Shown here in pieces: positions 1 through 5,919 of a stretch of DNA of 11,876 bases (positions are counted from its first letter, which is position 1; each line of letters opens with the position of its first letter). The notes beneath the pieces were generated by a model. It saw nothing but the letters and a program-made list of their open reading frames with translations, was not told where the DNA came from and searched no databases. The DNA comes from Pseudomonadota bacterium (GTDB lineage: Bacteria; Pseudomonadota; Gammaproteobacteria; Xanthomonadales; Xanthomonadaceae): NCBI GenBank assembly GCA_023392975.1, contig JAEWNA010000131.1:1-11876 (forward strand), read 5' to 3'. The position numbers and the translations under genes were made by a program.

Positions 1-356
1 GCGGCCGCGACCGCAGGCAGTTCGTCGAGCGGCAGCTCGGCGTAGTTCATCACCCGCAGCAGCATCGGCAGGTTCAGCGAGGCGACCCGTCGCACCGGCG
101 TGCCCAGCCGCGCCAGCTTCGCCGCCAGGTTGCTGGGCGAGGCGCCGTAGAGGTCGGTCAGCACCAGCACCCCGTCGCCCCCGTCCACCCGGCGCAGCGC
201 GGCGCTGGCCTGCGGCAGGGTGACGTCGAGATCGGCGTCGAACGCCACCTCGAACGCCTCGGTCTTCAGCGGCAGCTGGCGCAGCAACCGGGTCGCGACC
301 GCGACGAGCGCGGTCCCGACGCCGGGGTGGGTCACGAGGAGAATGCCGACGGCCAT
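1..356 (-). CDS. PTS mannose/fructose-family EIIA protein, N-terminal part (runs off the left edge)
   Basis: The visible 118 residues begin MAVGILLVTHPGVG and match the EIIA-Man fold. A first beta strand is followed by the phosphorylatable histidine at residue 10 (LVTHPGVG), then the strand-loop VLVLTDLYGASPSN, which in this family shapes the active site, then SLNLPMLLRVMNY. EIIA proteins of this family accept phosphate from HPr. In Xanthomonadaceae, which mostly lack a full set of sugar permeases, the protein is thought to act in a regulatory PTS (EI, HPr, HPr kinase, EIIA-Ntr) rather than in transport. The start is the ATG at 356, the only one that gives the complete family N-terminus. It lies 49 bases after the nucleotidyltransferase stop, so cotranscription is likely. 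HPr and EI genes would be expected beyond the left edge (inference from related genomes). The C-terminus is not visible. Confidence 0.9.
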   Translation of the reverse strand, partial: MAVGILLVTHPGVGTALVAVATRLLRQLPLKTEAFEVAFDADLDVTLPQASAALRRVDGGDGVLVLTDLYGASPSNLAAKLARLGTPVRRVASLNLPMLLRVMNYAELPLDELPAVAA

Positions 357-405
357 GCCGTCAACTTAGCAGACGGATGCGACGGGCCGGAAGCGGGAGG
401 CGTGC

Positions 406-1221
406 TCAGTCGCCGTTTTCGTCCAGTACGCGATGGAAGAGCGCGTTCAAGGCGGGCAGGGTCGTGCTGCGTCCTTCCGCGTCGGGCTGCAGGCCGTCCA
501 GCCGCGCCAGTTCCTGTTCGATGAAAGCGTTGAGCGACGGCACCGCGTCGCCGACCCAGGTTTCCGGCGCGACGCGCTTGCGTGCCTGCAGATCACGGAT
601 GTCGGCCAATAGCGCGGGTCGATCGTCGATCAGGTGCAGCAGCGCGTCGAACTCGATCGGCGCCGGGGTCGCGTAACGCTCCAGCCACAGCGTCGCCAGC
701 AGCGGGCGCAGCGCGTAGAAGTACTTCTTCAGCCGCACCTGGTCCTCGCGCAGGTAGCCGCGGTAATTGGTCTTGGCCATGCTGCGGTAGTGGTACAGGC
801 CGTTCGTCACCGAATAAACCTCCGGCAGCAGCCGGCGCGCCTCGGCGGCGAAGGCACCGCGTTCGAGGTAGCGGATCGGCGACTGGATCCATTCGACGAA
901 CGCCGGGTTGGACTTGCGCAGCAGTCGCAGCGCCTTGCGCACGTCCCAGCCGTTGAGGTCGATGTCGTCGACGATCGGGTACTCGATGACGTCGCGCTTT
1001 TCCTCCAGGTCGACCGCCTGGTACCAGCGCGGCGGATGCGCGTAGATGAAGCGCACGTCGTAGTCGGAGTCGGGCGAGGCGAAGCCCCAGGCACGGCTGC
1101 CGGATTCCACCGCCAGCAGGATGCGGACGCCGTGCTCGGCTTCCGTGCGCTGCAGGCGGCGCATGATCTCGGCATGCACGTCGGCGGGGATGGCGGGGTG
1201 GGGCGGGAACTCGGTCGTCAT
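406..1221 (-). CDS. YcgL/RlaP-like nucleotidyltransferase (polymerase-beta superfamily)
   Basis: This 271-residue protein has the nucleotidyltransferase signature GSRAWGF at residues 41-47, followed by the metal-binding pair SDYDVRF (D53 and D55). Further family blocks include RDVIEYPIVDDIDLNGWDVRKALRLL (about 77-101) and MAKTNYRGYL downstream. It resembles the COG3541 / PF10127 family (B. subtilis YcgL; RlaP, named for association with RNA-repair ligase operons). The nucleotide and acceptor are not known for most stand-alone members; RNA end modification or protein nucleotidylation are both possible. The ATG sits in the ATGA overlap with the rlmM stop codon, so translation is probably coupled to rlmM. 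A Shine-Dalgarno-like AAGGA lies 10 bases before it, inside rlmM. The open frame extends far upstream, but that part is antisense-type filler overlapping rlmM and is not used here. The family call is fairly sure; the function is not. Confidence 0.88.
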   Translation of the reverse strand: MTTEFPPHPAIPADVHAEIMRRLQRTEAEHGVRILLAVESGSRAWGFASPDSDYDVRFIYAHPPRWYQAVDLEEKRDVIEYPIVDDIDLNGWDVRKALRLLRKSNPAFVEWIQSPIRYLERGAFAAEARRLLPEVYSVTNGLYHYRSMAKTNYRGYLREDQVRLKKYFYALRPLLATLWLERYATPAPIEFDALLHLIDDRPALLADIRDLQARKRVAPETWVGDAVPSLNAFIEQELARLDGLQPDAEGRSTTLPALNALFHRVLDENGD

Positions 1222-2372
1222 GTCGGGGAATTCCTTGCCGGCGTCGCGAACACCGTGATTTCCTCGCGGTCGTGGTACAGCTGTTTCGCGCGGATCGTCA
1301 GCGGCTTTCCGGCCTCCGCGGCGAAGCGGTCGAGGCAGAGGCGGGTCTCGTGCCAGCGCTTCTTCATCGGCAGCTTGAGGTTGAACACCGCGTGCCGGCA
1401 CCAGCCTTCGCGGAACCACTCGGCCATGCGCGCGGCGACGCGCGAGGGCTGTTCGACCATGTCGCAGACCATCCAGTCCAGCGGTTTCGCCGGATGCCAG
1501 GCGAAGCCATCGGCGCGCAGGTGCTGGACGAGGCCGGTCTCCATCACGTGCGGGCGCAGCGGGCCGTTGTCGATGGCGGTGACGTGGACGTTGTGCCGGG
1601 TCAGCACCCAGGTCCAGCCGCCGGGCGCGGCGCCGAGGTCGGCCGCGCGCATGCCCTCGCGCAGCAGGCGCGTGCGCTCGTCGGCGGTGAGCAGGGTCAA
1701 CAGCGCTTCTTCGAGCTTGAGCGCCGAACGCGACGGCGCGTCCGCGTGCATCCGCAGTCGCGGCACGCCCATCGGCCACGGCGCGCTGTCGCGCGGGTCG
1801 CCGGCGGCGAGGAAGGCGTGGTCGCCGGCGACGAAGCAGACGTGCAGGCGTGGCAGGCGGTCGTCGTCCTGCGCGGCCAGCAGCCCGGCCTTGCGCAGCG
1901 CCGGCCGCAGCGCGTTGCCGAAGCTGCGGGCCAGCCCGGCGAGCGGCTTGGCGTCGTCGGAATCGGGATGTTCGACGACGAGCGTACCGAAACGCCCTTT
2001 CTGTAGGAGCGACGCGAGTCGCGACCCCGCGTGCGTCGGACCCGTGCCGGGGTCGCGACTCACGTCGCTCCTACCAAAAGCAGTCAGCGCCTCCAGCATC
2101 GGCGCGATGCGGTCCTTCGGATCGAGGTCGCGCAGTTCGGCGATCAGCACCAGCTTCTGCCGCGCGAAGATCAGGTCGGCGAAGGGCAGCGCCTGCGACA
2201 GCGCATCGCCGTCGTCGCCCGGATCATCGCCGGTCAGGAACAGCGCGTAGCCGGTGTTTCGCTCGGTGCGCGCATAGCCCGCGAGCCCCGCCTCCGCGGC
2301 GCGATCGGTGAGTTCGCCGGCGAGCTCGGGCTCGAAACCGGCGCGGCAGTAGCAGAGGAGGCCTGGGGTCAT
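1218..2372 (-). CDS. rlmM: 23S rRNA (cytidine-2498-2'-O)-methyltransferase RlmM
   Basis: This SAM-dependent enzyme 2'-O-methylates C2498 of 23S rRNA in the peptidyl-transferase region. The 384-residue product has the family's N-terminal RNA-binding (THUMP-like) half starting MTPGLLCYCRAGFEPELAGEL. The C-terminal Rossmann methyltransferase carries SAM motif I DLGAAPGGWTWVL at 245-257. The RrmJ-type K-D-K-E tetrad is readable: K219 (SALKLEE), D304 (VCDMVEQP), K333 (FNLKLPMKK) and E371 (DREEITVF). E. coli RlmM is about 366 residues. Residues 100-124 here come from an in-frame palindromic repeat (2003-2074) inserted between two conserved N-terminal blocks, LDPKDRIAPMLEAL and RFGTLVVEHPDSD. No Shine-Dalgarno precedes the ATG, and a TACAAT hexamer ends 6 bases upstream of it, suggesting a leaderless message. 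The stop overlaps the next gene (ATGA). Confidence 0.95.
   Translation of the reverse strand: MTPGLLCYCRAGFEPELAGELTDRAAEAGLAGYARTERNTGYALFLTGDDPGDDGDALSQALPFADLIFARQKLVLIAELRDLDPKDRIAPMLEALTAFGRSDVSRDPGTGPTHAGSRLASLLQKGRFGTLVVEHPDSDDAKPLAGLARSFGNALRPALRKAGLLAAQDDDRLPRLHVCFVAGDHAFLAAGDPRDSAPWPMGVPRLRMHADAPSRSALKLEEALLTLLTADERTRLLREGMRAADLGAAPGGWTWVLTRHNVHVTAIDNGPLRPHVMETGLVQHLRADGFAWHPAKPLDWMVCDMVEQPSRVAARMAEWFREGWCRHAVFNLKLPMKKRWHETRLCLDRFAAEAGKPLTIRAKQLYHDREEITVFATPARNSPT
2003..2074. repeat. REPIN-like double palindrome inserted in frame within rlmM
   Basis: Two 27-base arms, 2003-2029 and 2048-2074, are inverted copies with one mismatch, separated by 18 bases. The outer ends are GTAGGAGCGACG. 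Each arm contains its own small hairpin with stem GCGAC/GTCGC: 2009-2013 with 2018-2022, and 2055-2059 with 2064-2068. The single arm mismatch falls in the hairpin loop (GCGA versus GTGA), so both hairpins are intact. This matches the architecture of REPINs, pairs of inverted REP sequences mobilised by RAYT transposases. The span is 72 bases, exactly 24 codons, and it is read through as part of RlmM. GTAGGAGC-type repeats are common in Xanthomonadaceae and Pseudomonas genomes (family knowledge; copy number here not checked). Confidence 0.85.
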
Positions 2373-2378
2373 GCCGGC

Positions 2379-2384
2379 ATTGTA
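2379..2384 (-). promoter_or_regulatory. Candidate -10 box for a leaderless rlmM transcript
   Basis: On the minus strand TACAAT (5 of 6 to TATAAT) ends 6 bases before the rlmM ATG, which would place transcription start at or next to the A of the start codon. No ribosome binding site is visible upstream of that ATG. A -35 hexamer at 17 bases spacing would fall in the hairpin at 2393-2410 and does not match consensus. Inference only. Confidence 0.4.
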
Positions 2385-2392
2385 GGGTGGGC

Positions 2393-2410
2393 TCCCGGCT
2401 TGCGCCGGGA
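2393..2410. repeat. Short REP-like hairpin upstream of rlmM
   Basis: TCCCGGC at 2393-2399 pairs perfectly with GCCGGGA at 2404-2410 around a TTGC loop. The flanks (GGGC before, CAGGC after) and the TTGC loop resemble the right-hand hairpin of the 2551-2624 repeat, so it may be a degenerate single unit of the same family. Confidence 0.6.
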
Positions 2411-2482
2411 CAGGCCCGGCCCGCCGTCGTGACCTCTCGGGGCGAGGTGGGAGCGATCGAGGCTGTTTCGATCATCGTTCGA

Positions 2483-2507
2483 CGCCATCGGAAACGCCGC
2501 GATGGCG
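2483..2507. repeat. Intergenic hairpin
   Basis: CGCCATCG at 2483-2490 pairs perfectly with CGATGGCG at 2500-2507 around a 9-base loop. It lies in the non-coding stretch between rlmM and the deaminase gene. There is no T-tract on either side, so it is not an obvious intrinsic terminator. It could be part of a larger repeat or simply structure in the RNA. Confidence 0.45.
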
Positions 2508-2550
2508 GGCCGGTGGCGGTGAAAGGTGGCAGCGCGCTCCGCGAAGTCGC

Positions 2551-2624
2551 CGTCATCCCCGCGCAAGCGGGGACCCACGTTTCCGCGACGACAAGGTTGG
2601 GTCCTCGCTTGCGCGAGGATGACG
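2551..2624. repeat. Inverted pair of REP-like hairpins (REPIN/BIME-type)
   Basis: Two 27-base arms, 2551-2577 (starting CGTCATCCCCGC) and 2598-2624 (ending GCGAGGATGACG), are inverted copies separated by 20 bases. Each arm folds by itself: TCCCCGC/GCGGGGA with a GCAA loop on the left (2556-2573), and TCCTCGC/GCGAGGA with a TTGC loop on the right (2602-2619). The two differences between the arms are one C-G pair replaced by T-A, so both local hairpins stay perfect. It starts 10 bases after the deaminase stop codon (reading the minus strand), where it could stabilise or limit transcripts between the deaminase and rlmM. GTCATCCCCGC-type repeats are widespread in proteobacterial intergenic regions. 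Confidence 0.85.
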
Positions 2625-2634
2625 ACGGGTGGTG

Positions 2635-3210
2635 TCAGTATTTGCCGCCGCCACCGCTGCCGTACGCCCGCAGCACGTCGCAGGCGGCGGCGCGCTCGAT
2701 GTCGCGGGTCACGGCGATGCCGCGCTGTTCCAGTTCGCCGATCCAGTCCGCGGGCAGCGGGCCTTCGTCGAACGGGGTCAGCGCCATCACGTCTTCGGCG
2801 CGGGCGCCGATCAGCAGGCGGTCGATGCCGGCCCAGATCGTGGCGCCGTAGCACTGGCAGCAGGGCTGCGACGACGTCGCGAGCGTGATCGGGCCGACGG
2901 CGCGGCCGGCGTCGTCGAGGTTGAGGCGCGCGCGCTGGGTGCGCTGCTGGGCGAGCATGTACGCCATCATTTCGGCGTGCGCGACCGAGCACGTCTGCGG
3001 CAGCACGCGGTTCACGCCGATGGCGATGATGCGATCGTCCGCACCGAAGACGACCGCGCCGAACGGGCCGCCGCTGCCGTGTTCGACGTTGCCGCGCGAA
3101 AGCGCGATCGCCAGCGCGACCTTGTCGGCGTCGCTCGCGTACGTGCGCGAGGCGTCGACGGCGTCGTGGACCCAGACCGGCAGGGTGAGGTGGACCTGGG
3201 CGAGCAGCAT
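2635..3210 (-). CDS. Zinc-dependent nucleoside/guanine deaminase-family protein (cytidine deaminase-like fold)
   Basis: The 191-residue protein has both zinc-site signatures of the CMP/dCMP deaminase family: HAE at 78-80 (H78 zinc ligand, E80 proton shuttle) and PCxxC as QPCCQC at 115-120 (C117 and C120 ligands). GGPFGAVVF at 47-55 is the usual substrate-pocket strand. These enzymes hydrolytically deaminate a base or nucleoside. The sequence SSQPCCQCYGATIWAGIDRLLIGA differs from TadA's EPCPMC block, and the protein is longer than TadA, so a free-base or nucleoside substrate such as guanine or cytosine is more likely than tRNA (inference). It starts within the TGATG overlap with the lipoprotein stop, implying translational coupling. 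C118 between the two ligands is an unusual extra cysteine. The C-terminus ends in a GSGGGGKY tail. Confidence 0.88.
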   Translation of the reverse strand: MLLAQVHLTLPVWVHDAVDASRTYASDADKVALAIALSRGNVEHGSGGPFGAVVFGADDRIIAIGVNRVLPQTCSVAHAEMMAYMLAQQRTQRARLNLDDAGRAVGPITLATSSQPCCQCYGATIWAGIDRLLIGARAEDVMALTPFDEGPLPADWIGELEQRGIAVTRDIERAAACDVLRAYGSGGGGKY

Positions 3211-3656
3211 CACATCACCTGCGCGCCACCGGCGACGTTCTCGCAGCGGCCTTGCGTGCAGGTGCAGCCGCTGACCGGCTGGAAGCCGCAGATCGAGGCC
3301 ATGCCGTCCTTCGCGCACTGCGCGCGCACGGCGGCGGGATCGACCTTCGCGTCCTTGTTCACGCACAGCGGGAAGCGGCCGCAGCAGTTGCCGACGTCCT
3401 TCACCGCGCAGTCGGCGTCGGTACGGCAGGCACGGTCGGGCGACATCGGAGCCGCGTTGCCGGCCTGTTCGACTGGCGCCGTTGTCGGCGCGACGGGTGC
3501 CGCCTTCGGCGGCTGCGGCGCGGCGGGCGGCGCCGGTGCGGGCGGCGCAGGGGTGGTCGTCGCGGCCTGTGGCGTTTCGGGCGAAGGCGCCGGGGCGCTG
3601 CACGCGGTCAGCGACAGCGCGACGAGCAGTGCGGCGAGCGGGAGCGGCAGGCGCAT
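3210..3656 (-). CDS. Cysteine-rich lipoprotein of unknown function
   Basis: The 148-residue product begins with a signal peptide, MRLPLPLAALLVALSLTAC, with lipobox LTAC and lipidated C19. A Pro/Ala/Thr-rich linker follows (about 20-72), suited to tethering a domain away from the membrane. The C-terminal domain (77-138) holds ten cysteines at 77, 83, 91, 92, 98, 114, 123, 131, 133 and 138, enough for five disulfides in the periplasm or on the outer membrane. No catalytic motif was recognised; small disulfide-rich inhibitor-like or binding domains are possible. The start has a strong AAGGAG six bases upstream. It lies 56 bases after glnS and overlaps the deaminase start by one base, so it probably belongs to the glnS transcript. 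It is a real gene by its signal peptide and codon use; its role is unknown. Confidence 0.85.
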   Translation of the reverse strand: MRLPLPLAALLVALSLTACSAPAPSPETPQAATTTPAPPAPAPPAAPQPPKAAPVAPTTAPVEQAGNAAPMSPDRACRTDADCAVKDVGNCCGRFPLCVNKDAKVDPAAVRAQCAKDGMASICGFQPVSGCTCTQGRCENVAGGAQVM

Positions 3657-3662
3657 GGCGGT

Positions 3663-3668
3663 CTCCTT
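3663..3668 (-). promoter_or_regulatory. Ribosome binding site of the lipoprotein gene
   Basis: AAGGAG on the minus strand lies 6 bases before the ATG at 3656. It is one of the clearest Shine-Dalgarno sequences in the window and fixes the lipoprotein start. Confidence 0.85.
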
Positions 3669-3712
3669 CGATCGTGGTAGCGGGGGCGCGATTGGAACCT
3701 GCGGACGCGGGA

Positions 3713-5461
<1,749 letters not shown>

Positions 5462-5513
5462 CGAAGGCCTGAAACTGGGGGCGTGGAAACGCGGTGCGTG
5501 GGCGAAAACCGCC

Positions 5514-5522
5514 AGTCTAGCA
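5514..5522 (-). promoter_or_regulatory. Candidate extended -10 promoter of glnS
   Basis: On the minus strand TGCTAGACT reads as an extended -10 (TG, one base, TAGACT), about 52 bases before the glnS ATG. The -35 position (GGTGCG, 17-base spacing) is a poor match, which is common when an extended -10 is present. The same TGCTAG core occurs in the opposite orientation upstream of the cyclase gene. Confidence 0.4.
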
Positions 5523-5702
5523 GGGTGCCCGAGCCCCGCACCCGGCGGGCCGGGAGCCGACCGCCGGCACCGGCCGGGCCGTCCGGGGCGGTGGCCCCCG
5601 CGAAGAATCAATCGTTTGCGGAAGCCCCCCTGCCGTCGGCAACACGCGCCTTGCCATCCATCCAGATTGCGGCCCGGAGCCGCTGCGGGCGCCGCCTGCC
5701 GG

Positions 5703-5711
5703 TGCTAGTGT
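5703..5711 (+). promoter_or_regulatory. Candidate extended -10 promoter of the diguanylate cyclase gene
   Basis: TGCTAGTGT has a TG-N extension and a weak TAGTGT -10 hexamer; CTGCGG at the -35 distance is a poor match. If used, transcription starts near 5718 and the message carries about 200 bases before the ATG at 5920. Confidence 0.3.
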
Positions 5712-5759
5712 GATGTCGGGAAAGAGGGGCGCCACCGGGCGCAACGGGTGTGGAGGGAG

Positions 5760-5900
5760 ATGACCGCAGGCAGCGAACGAACGGAAGCGGCGACGCCGAT
5801 CCGTCGGCAGATCGCGCATCGGCGCGGCGCGCCACGCGCGTCGACGCTGGCCTGTGCCCGGTCGCGGGCGATCGGCGAGGGATCGGGAAGGTCTGGATGA
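5760..5900 (+). CDS. Possible 46-codon leader ORF upstream of the diguanylate cyclase gene
   Basis: ATG at 5760 follows GGAGGGAG and opens a 46-codon frame (MTAGSERTEAATPIRRQIAH...) ending at TGA 5898-5900. The Shine-Dalgarno is strong but close to the ATG (3 bases). Third positions are clearly less G/C-biased than in the neighbouring genes and no family is recognised, so it is more likely untranslated leader than a conserved protein. Its stop overlaps ATG 5897, which starts a six-codon frame (M I A M H G) preceded by GGAAGG and ending 2 bases before the cyclase ATG. Confidence 0.15.
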   Translation: MTAGSERTEAATPIRRQIAHRRGAPRASTLACARSRAIGEGSGRSG

Positions 5901-5919
5901 TCGCGATGCACGGTTGACC

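Larger units (their letters stand above)
5462..5919. other. Divergent intergenic region between glnS and the diguanylate cyclase gene
   Basis: These 458 bases hold no convincing protein gene. They contain two facing candidate extended -10 boxes about 180 bases apart, and a very GC-rich stretch with short inverted repeats between 5541 and 5600 (for example CCCGG 5541-5545 with CCGGG 5550-5554). They also contain a leader of about 200 bases for the cyclase gene, with two small open frames. No intrinsic terminator is visible. Confidence 0.7.

Noticed and set aside
2003..2074. Rho-independent terminator inside rlmM
   Set aside because: The stem is strong but no T-tract follows on either strand, and the rlmM frame continues through it with conserved motifs downstream.
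634..2250. 538-codon plus-strand frame opposite rlmM and the nucleotidyltransferase
   Set aside because: It is an antisense shadow spanning two well-supported minus-strand genes.
2393..2624. CRISPR array
   Set aside because: The palindromes are of different sequence and spacing. There are no regularly spaced direct repeats and no cas genes.
2369..2992. Minus-strand frame across the palindromes between the deaminase gene and rlmM
   Set aside because: Its product includes the LRGDD-type string that arises from translating REP repeats and overlaps the deaminase gene out of frame. I see no real gene in 2373-2634.
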